Shown piece after piece: positions 11,105 to 22,791 of a stretch of 64,000 nt of DNA. The stretch is from Pectinophora gossypiella. Taxonomy: Eukaryota > Arthropoda > Insecta > Lepidoptera > Gelechiidae. Each line of letters begins with the position of its first letter. Within the stretch, counting starts at the first letter, position 1. The translations under genes and the position numbers were made by a program. The stretch is taken from positions 11,820,604 through 11,884,603 of the forward strand of contig NC_065404.1 in NCBI RefSeq assembly GCF_024362695.1. The letters are read 5' to 3'. Below the pieces are notes generated by a model. It saw nothing but the letters and a program-made list of their open reading frames with translations. It was not told where the DNA came from and made no database searches.

Positions 11105-11340
11105 CACAGCTGGTCAGTAGCATAGAATAAGGAATAATACTACATATAGACCGGTAACTCTCCGCTCCCCACCAGCGTCTGAGCTAGGTTTACCTCAAAG
11201 CCCCCCCCCCCCCCCCCCTCGAACCTAGTTTACACTTGAATCGTATGGTATCAGACGTCACACACACAGACGCGCGCGTACGATAATGTCAATGTGTAGT
11301 GTCTGTGTAACACGAGGTTGTTTGTATGAAGTGTCCGGGG
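11105..11340. repeat. Dispersed repeat family G, with poly-C tract
   Basis: Shares GAATAAGGAATAATACTAC, GACCGGTAACTCTCCGCTCC-like words and ACACGAGGTTGT with 32945-33120 and 35560-35757 (opposite orientation). A run of C sits at about 11202-11218. Confidence 0.55.
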
Positions 11341-11430
11341 TGTACCAGTAGCGCAATGTGATAAAATTTTGTCACGGTCGTTTTGTCTATTCTGACGATA
11401 TAATTGTCGTTTTGTCGATTGGATCTAATA

Positions 11431-11659
11431 ATCATCATCATCAGCCCATTAACGTCCCCACTGCTGGGGCACGGGCCTTCCCTATGGATGGATAGAGAGA
11501 TCGGGCATTAAACCATCACGCGGGCCCAGTGCGGATTGATGGTTATTAACGACTGCTAATGCAGCCGGGACCAACGGCTTAACGTGCCTGCCGAAGCACG
11601 GAGGAGCTCAAGATGAAAAACTTTTTTTTGTGGTCACCCATCCTATGACCGGCCTTCTG
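11431..11659. mobile_element. SINE family D with 17-bp TSD
   Basis: GTCGATTGGATCTAATA flanks the element exactly at 11414-11430 and 11660-11676. The body carries CCCCACTGCTGGGGCACGGG, GGGACCAACGGCTTAACGTG and CCGAAGCACGGAGG. Confidence 0.85.
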
Positions 11660-11676
11660 GTCGATTGGATCTAATA

Positions 11677-14189
11677 TGTGAACCCAAATAAGTTACGTCG
11701 TTCCGTCAAAATACGAACAATATCTCGTAGCACACATGTTGGAGGCGGAGGAAAAAACAAACTTATCGATTCCGACAAAATTTATTTAATCGATCGAATA
11801 ATTTTATCACGATGCGCATGTTATCCCTACAGGAATGGGTTATGGCGTGATGTAAAGTCATGTTCTGTGTTAATTAATTACATAGTAAAGTGGTGATAGG
11901 GCTCCAAAATAATATACTAACTTAAGATCAACAAAAATGTTCGATTGATTCTTAGTACCTAAGTCACTGCTGATTTGCTATTTTGGCCACAAAATCGAAC
12001 TTACTGTTTATGATGTCGGAGATTACTAGAAATAAGCAGGTATATGTAGTACATATCCGTTACCAGTATCGTAATTCAAATTTCGCATTCGTGAAAAAAA
12101 TAAAAGTGTGCTTTCACCTATAAGTTTTAAAGTTTTTGTAATACTAACAAATATGGGCATCTGTCTGAAATATTTTTTTTTTTTTTATAAATTAATTAAT
12201 GACAAGTTCTATAACGACTTTTACAAGAATAGATAAGATAAAAACCTAATGATAATGTCAAGAAATGGATCTTGGCTAGTGCTAAAAATATCGTTTCCCG
12301 ATAAAGGCGAAAAGGTCAACGGATAAGAAATGATGTTAATTTAAAAAGTTTCAGATAAGGTTTTCCCTCACCAAAATTTTTAACTTTTAGTCACCGATTT
12401 AGAACGTAGGTGCAATATCCTTTTATGAGATCTTATTATGAGCGATGGGCTTCCTCTCGTGTGGGTTGTAAGATCAATGAGCAATCTTATCAACCCTGGT
12501 GTCAGGGGTAGTCAATAGTAACCGGGTGTGAATACACACCCCGGATAGTTATACAAAACACATCATTTTATATTTCGTAATAAATTCGTTATTTTAACAC
12601 GACGTTTGTGGCTTTAATGAAAGTGTAAGGAATATAATTATGCGGTTTTGCAAATGAAAGTTTATGAAAGACGTAAATAAAGTGGGATTCCATTTGTTCT
12701 CCTAATTTTTTTTGTCATATTTTAATTTGTCATATTGAGTTTGGCCTATTATTTTTTTCATAATGATAATTTGACATAATAGTGTTTTGGCATACTTAAT
12801 ATATATTATCCTATTGTTATAAGGCATATTGTTTATTCGTTTAATTGATATTAGGCTTAAAGATCAGAAGGTGTAACAGTAGGTTAGGGTGCGGCGGCGG
12901 TGGCTCTTGAGCCTCCCCTAGGCCGCCAGCATGTTTATCTTACACACGAAAAGTATACTGCATGATGACCAACAGCATGAAATAGTGACAAAAAATATAA
13001 AAAGTCACAATCATGAACGAAATGCAGCTAGGGAAAAAGTAAGATTCGAAAATGTTCAAAGTTGTGCCAAAACTTTTCTTATTAAGAGTATAGTTTTTAT
13101 GCTTATAATAATTATGCTTATATATCATTATGATCATTAATTATTATGCTTATAGAAGTTATGGTTTTCAAATTATGCTTAAAAAGTTATGACAAATTAA
13201 TAATATGCGTAACTAATAATAGAACAAGTAACAGTATGCCATGGTAAATTAATACATACAATTTTATGAGTAAAAACAGAGAACCAAATAAAGTACTTAA
13301 CTAACTAACTGGATAAAAGTGGACAGTGAATCTTATAGAAAAAATTGCGCTAAACTAAAAACTAAAGTCTGATATGGTCATTCACTCCCTCCCCTATATT
13401 CTATTCTTGAATTATTTTTTCTATGCCAGTCTCTGGGTGTTGTGTGACAAGCTTTCCCTATATTTTCTACATTTTTGGTTGTCTATTACGTCAGAGATCA
13501 ACACGGGACGCTACTAAAATCTACGTTAGGCATATTCTGCAACTCTATTCATTACAGACTGTGTCCGAGTCTGGCAGGCAAAATTTTATTCTATTTTAGT
13601 CTGACACCATGTTGTGATCCCTAGTTTGGTTAGGACGTTGCAGGCTGATCACTCGATTGTCCAAAAGTAAGAAGATCCGTGCTGAGGAGGGCGCAATAAG
13701 CATTCGATCCCGAATACTATTATTTTACTCACGGAATAGCAGAAAGAGCTTAGAAGGGCGAAGTGAAACGCGCGCCATACAAGTATGAGCAAATTATAAT
13801 TAATAAGTACTTCAACTTTGCACTCCACTCGTACGAAAACTTCACGAAATATTAAAAGTTCGTCTTGTATAACCTGCAGGGTAAAAAAATAATTATCACA
13901 GGAAAGCTAAAAACCTTAGTATGATCGGCTATTTATAAAAAAAACAACTTTTGTATGCAGTATCTTACGAAAAGTAATGACACAATTGCAGCCTATTACA
14001 TAAAATATACATTGCCGTTAAAGTGGCTATGGAATTTGAGAACCAGTAGAGCTATCGTAATTATTTATTTGCAAAAGAAATACGAGTAGTAAATAAAAGA
14101 GAGCGGGGTTGAACCGGTGACAGTTCTTATACAAAATGCGTGTTAGAGCCTTTCCATCCTCTTTCTATTCCGTAATTTTAACTAATCAT
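11677..14189. other. Gene-free stretch with SINE-A scraps
   Basis: SINE-A fragments occur at about 12450-12512 (CGTGTGGGTTGTAAG, then CAACCCTGGTGTCAGGGG) and 13613-13690 (AAACTAGGGATC complement and TAAGAAGATCCGTGCT). The rest is AT-rich; short frames such as 12931-13140 have no recognisable product. Confidence 0.5.
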
Positions 14190-14296
14190 GTAGTCGTTAC
14201 ACGAACCATGTCAGAGGCCTATGGCGGCTCAATAGTAACCCTAACACCAGGGTTGATGAGGTCGGTCGTTCATCTCACAAACTACACGAGAGCATA
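14190..14296 (+). mobile_element. SINE family A, tail fragment
   Basis: Carries GTAGTCGTTACACGAACCATG, GGCGGCTCAATAGTAACCCT and CACCAGGGTTGATGAGG, the 3' body of SINE-A. Confidence 0.65.
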
Positions 14297-14624
14297 AGAC
14301 AGGGCCAGTCAAGTAAGTTTGCTAATGAAGTGTGTAATTACACGAGAATAATATATCATTGTGCATTGTACACGAAGCAAAATGTGAATAGGTGGGTACG
14401 TAAGTGAACTCACTGATAGCATATAACAATAGGCGTACGACATTCATTTTTTTCCTTCAAGGCCATATTACACATAATAATGTAACACAAGCAATGTTTT
14501 GCTAACAAAACGCGGCCGTTTGGGGTATAAAACTGCCTATTTCTCCCACCAGGTGTTGCTACTGTTGAGTGTTCTTAACTTTTAAATACCTATTCGTCCT
14601 AGTACCAACTTTTAATATAAAAAA

Positions 14625-14957
14625 ATAATAATTCAAATTCAAATTCAAAATATTTATTTCGGAAACTAGTCCATATTTAGTTAGTAACAAAAGGCTTAAC
14701 CTAGTATTAGTAACAGATTCGAAAGACGAACAACATAGAAATAAAACACAAGAGACCGGCCCGAATCACCGAAGCCGCGGGCCGCTATGTAACAGCGTGC
14801 AATCGCACCCAGCGGTTCAGCAGCGGCGAGTCGTACCGGTCCACCAATGCGCTCATGATGGTGTTGGGGCTGGCACGCGCACGGCGCAACAGAGACGCAC
14901 AGCGCTTACGCATGATCGCGTGGAAGTCGTCTACGCGCGCCTCGCAGAACATACCTA
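14625..14957 (-). pseudogene. LINE 3' end with reverse transcriptase C-terminus
   Basis: On the minus strand, 14957-14785 encodes FHAIMRKRCASLLRRARASP, then DRYDSPLLNRWV and a stop. This resembles the extreme C-terminus of a lepidopteran LINE polymerase. Its 3' UTR runs down to about 14625 and ends in GAATTT repeats, a LINE-like tail. It is strongly 5' truncated and non-functional. Confidence 0.6.
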
Positions 14958-15196
14958 CCTACATAACATACCTTTTTTAATAATAATAAAAAAGTTTATT
15001 TAGGTAAAATATACGACACACATATACATTTAAAACATTAAAATATTCACACATAACATTAATATTTAGTATATAAGTACCTACCTAACATTATTTTTTG
15101 TACGGACGAACGCAAATCGATTTTTTTGTATATATCTGAACTTGCTTCGACCATGAAATGTAATGAATGTCGCGAATTAGTTACGTGCAGTATTTT

Positions 15197-15246
15197 TTTT
15201 TTTTTGACGTGCTTATGACATTAACTACTTAGCCGAGTAAATTGTA
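15197..15246 (-). mobile_element. SINE family E, short 3' fragment
   Basis: A T run followed by GACGTGCTTATGACATTAAC and ACTTAGCCG is the reverse complement of the SINE-E 3' end. Confidence 0.5.
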
Positions 15247-15294
15247 AAGCAAGTAAGTATAAAAGACAACCAGTATACTTAAGTATATTTATAA

Positions 15295-15625
15295 AAACAT
15301 AAATAGCCTTTATACGTCCCACTGCTGGGCACAGGCCTCCCCTCAATCAACCGGAGGGGGTATGGAGCATACTCCACCACGCTGCTCCACTGCGGGTTGG
15401 TGGAGGTGTTTTTACGGCTAATATCCGGGACCAACGGCTTAACGTGCCCTCCGAAGCACGGAATCAACTTACTTTTTCGGACAACCAGGTGACACAAGCC
15501 TGAAAAGTCCTTACCAAACAAAGGACAGTCTCACAAAGTGATTTCGACAATGTCCCCATCGGGAATCGAACCCGGACCTCCAGATCGTGAGCCTAACGCT
15601 CTTACCACTAGACCACGGAGGCAAA
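15295..15625 (-). mobile_element. SINE family C, near full length, tRNA-derived
   Basis: Runs from ACGTCCCACTGCTGGGCACA through CCGGAGGGGGTATGGAGCAT to GGAATCGAACCCGGACCTCC and CACTAGACCACGGAGGC. On the minus strand the last part reads as a tRNA-like head with A box (TAGTGGTAAGAG) and B box (GGTTCGATTCC). Partial copies at 18797-19012, 24628-24737, 37735-37880. Confidence 0.75.
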
Positions 15626-16115
15626 AGAAAAAACTAAAGAAAAAAAAGATCTTGAGGGTTACTGCTTTGAGTCAAAGATAGAGATTCGGTCTATGACAAC
15701 GTAGATTACCTATTAACATTCCAGGCTTTTAGTTCGCATAACTGGCCATTCTACGATCTAGACTAAGTACCAATTACAACCGACCCGATATTACGAGTTT
15801 GTTGTATTTTTGTAACATGAAAAAATATATTTTTCACGATATAAGTATTTTTATGTGGATTCGAATAGGTACACATGCAAACTCACGTGCGTGAGACGTT
15901 AGTTCTATGCCGTAAGCCCTGCAACCTGCAACTATTGTTGAAATTCTAAGATCCATTAAGGAAACATCTACGTTGACATATCTGAAAGGACATGTAGGTA
16001 AGTAGGTACTTGTATGTTTTTAGGCCTTGCCCGGAAAGACAAGCAGGTGAACTCATTTTATGTATCTTACCTATAGAAGGAAATAAAAATAAGGAAAAAT
16101 AAGGAAAAATATACA

Positions 16116-16147
<32 letters not shown>
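16116..16147. repeat. (AC)n microsatellite
   Basis: Uninterrupted AC dinucleotides. Confidence 0.95.
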
Positions 16148-16151
<4 letters not shown>

Positions 16152-16157
16152 GATACA

Positions 16158-16265
16158 GAGTACTGCGGGGCGGAAGGCAAGAGGGAAACCACTGCCCTAT
16201 TTTTACCTAAAAAAGTAGCATGGAAAATGCCACACCGACAAGAGCGTGGCTCTTAAATTGATGGT
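16158..16265 (-). mobile_element. SINE family F, tail
   Basis: AAAAAGTAGCATGGAAAATG and GACAAGAGCGTGGCTCTTAA are the reverse complement of the tails at 27345-27530 and 30776-30862. Confidence 0.65.
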
Positions 16266-17200
16266 GATGATGAAGGTAAAAATAAAAAAAGGAAATAAAA
16301 AGCATCATGTTTTTCCTTCTTTCAAATAACACACAGCTGCATTATAGACGGCGATACGGCTCACCACCTAACACGTCTAACAGAAGCTTATATTTATGTG
16401 TTCTTTCAAATAAACCAAATTCAGGTTGCAAGAGATTGGTCTACCTATACTCCCAATAACAATCCGAAGTGAAAGACCAAAACAACACATAACGGTCGTT
16501 GCATTAACCGATGACGTAAGGTAAACCGGTTGTATGGTAATTGTCGTCATATTATGCAGTTGTATTATATAGTAGAGTTATTCTTATGCAAGCGATACCT
16601 TTCCTTCAACGGTAGATAGACAAAATAAGTGTACTTAAGTAAATAAATCTTATTACAAAATAAGTACGATAAGCTGCAAAAGTCCAATCGGTAAAATATT
16701 ATTACAAAGCTGCATTGCCACTATTTAGCTTCACTTTTACTGGAAGTTATGTAGGAACGTAATCCTCTAAGTTGTAAGTAATGTGGCCAGCCTTTTCATG
16801 GTTTGTGCCAGAATGTATCACGTAAGTAGTTAGAAAAAAACACCTGAAGGTACTAAGTGTCAGGAAAAAAACAAAAAAATAAGTCTCCCAAACGGTGAAG
16901 GTCCGTGTTGCTCTATCCTCCCAATCGACAAGTAAGTAGGTTGGTATAGTGTGCAATCGTCATTCGCGGCACGGACAGACAGAATAATGAAATTGCATTT
17001 GTAAGAAAAGTGGATTTGGTCTGTGAGAGAAACAGAAAAGAATGAATTTGTAATACCTAAAAGTTTTGTTTTCCTAAACGCAGTTTTTTTTCCGAGTTTT
17101 GTTCTATCTGTGTGCCAATTTCTATCCAAATGGATCCGAGGTTTAAGAGTGAAACAGTCAAATAATTATAATTTATAGGTACTAAATGTATATAGGTAGA
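16266..17200. other. Gene-free stretch with a repeat-H fragment
   Basis: 16325-16392 is a piece of repeat family H (GACGGCGATACGGCTCACCA). Around 16860-16970 there is a GC-richer block that may be another SINE. No gene seen. Confidence 0.45.
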
Positions 17201-17365
17201 CGGAAGAAGTGGAAGGGAAGACCAAGAAGAGTTTACATGGATCAAATTAAAGAGAAGATTTCATAAAGCGACATGGACCTCCGCGGACCGAAGAACGTCG
17301 CGTCTTATAAAGAAGTCAAAGAATTGCCTTTAATAGACAAGAATAGAGAATGCTTTGCCATATCT
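17201..17365 (+). pseudogene. LINE reverse transcriptase tail fragment
   Basis: Reads KWKGRPRRVYMDQIKEK before a stop, then NVASYKEVKELPLIDKNREC in another frame after an insertion of about 40 bases. It is the sister of the fragment at 6835-7185 and is dead. Confidence 0.6.
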
Positions 17366-17383
17366 CTTAAATTAATCAGAAAT

Positions 17384-17860
17384 CAGAATCATTTATTCAA
17401 CGTAATAATCATGGATAAATTTGTTGAAGGTCAATGTAACATTTTTGAATTTACGTTATTTCGCAAGGTGTTATGGCTGAGGAGAAGAAATGACAAGAAA
17501 CTGCAACAGCAACACATCTTTTGAAAACCAATGAGGATATACATTACAAGTTATTTAATAACTAGAGGAACACACTCAATACCAGACATTTTTATCATTT
17601 AGGTAGTCATTAATCTTATAATAAGCTTTTTTACATAAAGTAAGCTTCACATGAGCTTTAAATTTATTTTCTGACAAATTTAAAATATTATCTGGTATTT
17701 TATTTTAAAAACGTATACATAACCCCAAAAAAGATGAATTTAATTTAGAATTTTGAATAGCATTTTTATTTTTATTTCTTGTATTGTAAGTATGCTTTTC
17801 ACAGTTTCTCGGAAGGAGAGATACATTTTTACGTACCTACATAATGTTTTCATATATATA
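17384..17860 (-). mobile_element. Retroelement 3' region (LINE-like, undetermined)
   Basis: AATCAGAATCATTTATTCAA begins a block that includes GGAGAAGAAATGACAAGAAA and TCTTATAATAAGCTTTTTTA. The last word recurs at about 36900-36920. Probably a LINE 3' UTR in minus orientation. Confidence 0.4.
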
Positions 17861-18300
17861 TTGACTTGCGACCGTCAGTATATTTAATGATGAATGTATA
17901 CGTATTTACAAGTAGGTAAGTAATTAATAAATCAAAACTATTGCATACTTATAGTAGTTTATGTGAAGACGTCATTATGATTAACAATGCCTAATTAAGA
18001 AGGTAATATGGACACTTCATCACGAAAATGGCGAAAGACAAAGATGACCTTTTAACACTAATCTCGGCAGTATATTACTGTACAGGATAACAACATAACA
18101 TAATTGTACAAATTGTAAGATCGTGATGGAAATAATGTTAAAAATGCTCAAAACGGCAGACGTAACATAGAGGTACTTTATATGATATAAACAGTGTAGA
18201 GAACCACATCAAAAGTTCAACAGAACAGAACCTTCTCTTTTATCAGAAATACAGTTCGCCAATTGAACCACCGATATATATCATCGATCAATAGCTGGTC

Positions 18301-18590
18301 TTCTTTTTCTATCGTGTGGGTTGTGTCCATCGACCCTGGTGTCAGGGTTATTATAGAGTCGCCATAGGCCTGACATGACTCACGTGACGACTACGCAATC
18401 AGTAAGTAGTAACCGGGACCAAGGCTTAAAGTGCCTTCCGAAGCACGGATCATCTTACTTTTTGGACAATCAGCCTGTAATGTGCTAATCAAACTAGGGA
18501 TTAGTGATTTTGTGATTTGTCTCCACCGGGTTTCGAACCCGGGACCTCCGGATCGTGAGCACAGCGCTCAACCACTGGACCACGGAGGCC
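18301..18590 (-). mobile_element. SINE family A, near full length, tRNA-derived
   Basis: The minus strand starts with a tRNA-like head (GGCCTCCGTGGTCCAGTGGT, then GGTTCGAAACC) and ends in CACACGATAGAAAAAGAA. The body has AGTAACCGGGACCAAGGCTT and GAAGCACGGATCATCTTACT. Confidence 0.8.
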
Positions 18591-18796
18591 GCTTATAGCT
18601 GATGATATAAGTAAAGTAAGCATTACTTCCACCATTTTTAACTTCATCCTAGGTATATATGTAAGTATGTCTGTTTCAAAAAAATCAAAGAACTTCTGTT
18701 ACACCAGAAATGCACTACGAAGAGGGCAAGAAACAAATATAAGATAGCTGCCTAATTACCAGTGTTAACAATTGTCAGACATCATAATTTTATTAT

Positions 18797-19012
18797 TCAT
18801 CAAGTGTAGACATGCTGCGGTTGATTGAGGGGAGGCCTGTACCCAGTAGTGGAAAGTATAGGCTGTTTAGGTTTTAGGTTAGGTTAGGCAGACATGCTTC
18901 CATGGTTCGGAAAGCACGTTAAGCCGTTGGACCCGGCTGCTAGCCGTAAAACATCTCGAACAACCCGCATGCCGCAGTGGAGTAGCGTGGTGGAGTTTAC
19001 TCCATACGGTAC
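18797..19012 (+). mobile_element. SINE family C, rearranged partial copy
   Basis: GGTTGATTGAGGGGAGGCCT and GTGGAGTAGCGTGGTGGAGT match SINE-C, but blocks are out of order with an insertion around GGTTTTAGGTTAGGTTAGG. Confidence 0.55.
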
Positions 19013-19349
19013 CTATCTTTATGGACGAAAGTGAAGAAAGTTGTTTCACAAGGTTTTCTCTATTATGTATGAACGAGGAACACGGAAAACGGAAGGTCCA
19101 GCCTGTAATTTACTTAATTTCGCTAAGACACGATCAACGTTGTAACATTATTCGTAGATTCATACCAGATAAGTTCGTGTCTTAAGAGGTAATAATAACC
19201 TTTATAAAAGTCGCTTGATAAGTTGTTTTCGAGACATGATATAGTAAAGTAGGTAAGTATATTATATTATTTACACCCACCTCCTCGCCAGCCGTTTAAG
19301 TCTCATAGTTATAAGGGGCAAGCCTATTCTGACAATAGGGTCGTTTCCA

Positions 19350-19505
19350 GGGGGTTAAAATGGCCACATCGAAGCAATTCATCTAAGAGCAATATTGCAA
19401 TTTGACATTCGCGCATGTAAAGGTAAGTGCGCAATGCAAACAACTGTCAAACAGCAATATTGCTTTCTTAGATGAATTGCTTCGATGTGGCCATTTTAAA
19501 CCACC
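19350..19505. mobile_element. Palindromic MITE, family M1 (best preserved copy)
   Basis: Each arm of about 60 bp carries AATGGCCACATCGAAGCAAT, then TCATCTAAGA and GCAATATTG; the arms are nearly perfect complements around a short centre. The transcript would fold as one long hairpin. Confidence 0.85.
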
Positions 19506-19815
19506 AGTTACTTTTTACTAAACGTCAAACACGAGTTTTTTTTTTTGACGTGACTTATTGTAGATTTGCCGCAGATGTCATTAACTACTTGGCCGGACAA
19601 ATGGGGAGCGCTGAAGGCTCTCACCCGGTAAAAGTCATACACGAGATTAATTTGTATGAAAAAGCAACCTGTGACGTCTTAGAGAAACCAGACAAAATGT
19701 ACTTATTATTAAATTTTTCTTTATTAAAATTCATAAATAGGTTAAAGAAAATGTTTTTGTCACATTTAGATCTGTCTTTATTTACTTATGTCATATCATA
19801 ATTTATCTTTGACCT
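19506..19815. repeat. Repeat family K, interrupted by a SINE
   Basis: CAGTTACTTTTTACTAAACG and AATTTGTATGAAAAAGCA match the uninterrupted copy at 29622-29815 and a reverse copy at 35770-35890. The SINE-E at 19536-19638 splits this copy. Confidence 0.65.
19536..19638 (-). mobile_element. SINE family E, 5'-truncated, nested insertion with TSD
   Basis: ACACGAG flanks it at 19529-19535 and 19639-19645. The T run at its left end is the poly-A tail in minus orientation. Body: TTGTAGATTTGCCGCAGATG and ACTTGGCCGGACAAATGGGG. Confidence 0.8.
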
Positions 19816-20127
19816 TTGACCAAATTCTGATGGATGTGTACCTAAGTAGGTACTTACACCTATTTCGAAAAGATTCGTATAACGTAAGTATGTTGCTGTT
19901 TATTTTATTTAGATAAGTAGGTATACCAACAGTACAGATATTGTAAAGTTATAAAATTCAAGTCTTAAGTTAGTTAGATTACTTAGTCTTAAGTTGCTGT
20001 TGCCGCAAAAGTTACCTAACATATTATGATAACTAATAAAAAAGTATCCGTATTAGAAGACTCTGTTATATGATCGTCTCTAGTTTTAAAAGTGCAACTG
20101 TAAAAAAGAGCATAGAATACGTAAAGG

Positions 20128-20274
20128 GACAGTCATGAACAATATCATGTACCCACTTTAGAACCTTGTCGCACTATCATATTTGACATTTAATGAGACT
20201 TACGGTTTAATTTGTCAAAAAAAGTGAATGTGACATGGTTTCAAAGTGTATACATATTAGTACTCGTGACCGTA
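20128..20274. mobile_element. MITE family M2 (copy 2)
   Basis: Ends ACAGTCATGAAC and TACTCGTGACCGT; inside GAACCTTGTCGCACTATCAT and GTCAAAAAAAGTGAATG. Confidence 0.75.
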
Positions 20275-20515
20275 CTTGTTTTCTGCAGTATACTCAATCA
20301 CATTCACATGCATCTTGCCGCAGACTAAAGTAGAACACTACTTACCATCTCAACAAAACCTAGATGCATAACGCCAATGTCACAAAAACAATGTTACCTC
20401 ACGTCACGCTCCAATTGGCGTTGAAGGCAAAACCAGCGAACGAGTAGCACGAGCGCTTACTGAGAATACACGACTACAGTAGCGCGTGCGCAACCGTATA
20501 ACTATCAAGAGGATC

Positions 20516-20770
20516 TTTTTTTTGACGTGACTTATTGTAGATTTGCCGCAGATGGCATTAACTACTTGGCCGGACAAATAGGGAGCGCTCACCCGGTACA
20601 AAATTTAAGACAACAGGCCTGAGGGTGCCCAGCTGGGCGCGAACCTCGGCTCAGGGCGTCGTCTGAGAGGCAGAATATTTAAAAAAAATAATCGACTCTA
20701 GTGGGTCGATAGCGATAAGAGCTGAATGAGGGAAATCGTCGACCACGCCGGCGGGGTCGGTATCATGGCT
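20516..20770 (-). mobile_element. SINE family E, full length, with TSD
   Basis: AAGAGGATC flanks the 255-bp element (20507-20515 and 20771-20779). The T run at the left is the tail. The minus strand begins AGCCATGATACCGACCCCGC and ends in CACGTCAAAAAAAA. The head is not obviously tRNA-like. A related 5' two-thirds copy lies at 61945-62125. Confidence 0.8.
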
Positions 20771-20829
20771 AAGAGGATCAGTTGGACATACGCATAAGCT
20801 CACTATATACCTAGGTACCTAGTCAAAGG

Positions 20830-20950
20830 TACATCCATGTCAAGATAAACTAAGTACCCACACCTCACCGAGCTTTCTGTTAGACCAACTGGAGGTGGTG
20901 AGACATATCGCCGTCTATAATGGACGAGACAACTGTGTTAGAGGAAACTG
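20830..20950. repeat. Repeat family H
   Basis: CCACACCTCACCGAGCTTTC and TATCGCCGTCTATAATGGAC also occur at 26945-27065, and inverted at 16325-16392. Confidence 0.6.
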
Positions 20951-21987
20951 TACTTAAGATAAATTAATAACTCAATCATCGAACCGGCATTTCCCGTTTG
21001 AGAAGCAACCTGGCGAGCTACAGGGCCAGTGATTGTCAATAGAAACGGTGCATCAAGCACGAAGAAATATGGTGTTTGCTTTTGGCTAGGCCTTATGGTA
21101 AGAGCAGGTGTGTACTAAGGTAAATGCGCTGATGGTAATGTAACGCTTAGAGTGTTACTATCTATACGACCACCTTGAACGTCCCTAATTATTGGACATT
21201 GTGGATGTTGCTAACTATATGTATACCTTGACTGTCTCCATTTGCTTCTGACTGTACCAGAGTTGCTCGGTTGGAGTTTGTGCGATCATCTACAGCGAGC
21301 TATCACTACTTACAATGTAGCTCTACATTTAGTGTGTTATTGTATAATCGTGAACGGTCATCTCTTCCTTTCACTTTCGGTCAACAGCCTCTAAACATTT
21401 GAGGACGGATGCAGTGCCCTCTTAACCCGCGCGTGCGAAGTTGTGCACGAATGGTGTAACCCGTCGGAGGTCCGTGTTGCTCCATAGGTGTAAAGCCACT
21501 TAAAAGATAATTTGAAATAAATTCGATATTTAAATAATGATAGTGCAATATGCAAAGAGTTTGGAGTTTTTCAAATTGAATGAATTCCAAAGAGTTCAGT
21601 CATGTTTTATCACCGTGTTCTATAAGCATATTTGTATGTACGATTTTGCGAGTTGTAAGTAATAGGTTATCCGAATAGCGTGAATGAGTATGTCAGTAGG
21701 TATTGAATACCCAAATTAACACGTGATCACTACATATCAGTGTTATCATGCAGTGTTCGTTTCGTCATACCTACATAACCTTGTCCATTATCCTACGTCA
21801 AACAAAAAATGGCGATTACTTAACACATAAATACCTATTCACCGACGGGGTAAGCAGAATAGGGAATCTGATTTGCTTTGATCCTGCTCTTGCTTCCTCC
21901 ACATTCATAAATCGTTTCATACACGCGCGCCGGGGCAGAGTAGATCATAGTAAACTTTATTTAAAGAAATCCCCAATTTGGTCGATG
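20951..21987. other. Gene-free stretch, nothing recognised
   Basis: Mixed-composition sequence with short frames only (for example 21381-21590 minus, 21748-22005 plus), none with a recognisable product. Confidence 0.45.
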
Positions 21988-22134
21988 TACGGTCACGAGC
22001 ATTAATATGTATACACTTTGGTACCATATCACATTAACTTTTTTGACAAATTGAACTGTAAGTCTCACTAAATGTCAAATATGTTAGTGCGACAGAGTCC
22101 TAAAGTGGGTACATTATATTGCTCATGACTCTAC
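21988..22134. mobile_element. MITE family M2 (copy 3, reverse)
   Basis: Ends TACGGTCACGAGCA and GCTCATGACTCTAC; the inside matches 34981-35129 and 60421-60566 almost base for base. Confidence 0.8.
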
Positions 22135-22763
22135 GTATGTCTAGGTATGCCTCTGCCAGCCCTACCAACAACCTTGGCGTTATATCCCGCGAGTAAACCG
22201 CTTTTCGATCCTATTATCTTTCATCCGCTCCACGTGTCCAAGCCAATCCGAGACACTACATCATCTTTTACACCACATCATCAATTACCGAACATTTTAA
22301 TAAAACCACAAAATGTAAAAAACAATTTATTTAAAAGACATTTTATTAATATGTAAAGTAATAAATACATTAATGGTATGTTTAAACGTGTTTTGTGACG
22401 TAATAATAGTGTTATAAACCAGTCAGGTTTGTATTTATGTCCAATGTAGGAGGTAAAAGTAGAATCGCCGACTCGTGACCTCGATTCTGCTTCGACGACA
22501 CATCCTCATCTCAATAAAGATATGTCATTGCGAAAGAACAAAAGTCGGATTAGGGTTCGAGTGTACAATGAATACACGACTTAAATATTAAACCAAAGGC
22601 GACTTCATTATCACATAACATAAATGTAAACTTGTTTTCACCAGCTAGAGTTCTTCCACTGCATATTTTTATCAGTAATAGGTAAGAAAGAGTTTAGTGT
22701 ATGTTTTTTTTCTTGTGCTAGACAGTATACAAAAACAAACTGAAATACTAGAAGAAATTACGT

Positions 22764-22769
22764 TTTATT
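22764..22769 (-). terminator. Candidate polyadenylation signal (AATAAA) of the DPP4-like gene
   Basis: The first minus-strand AATAAA read downstream of the stop that is not inside the MITE at 22792-23229. If used, the MITE lies in the 3' UTR. Confidence 0.35.
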
Positions 22770-22791
22770 AAATTATTGTACAATTCTTAAA

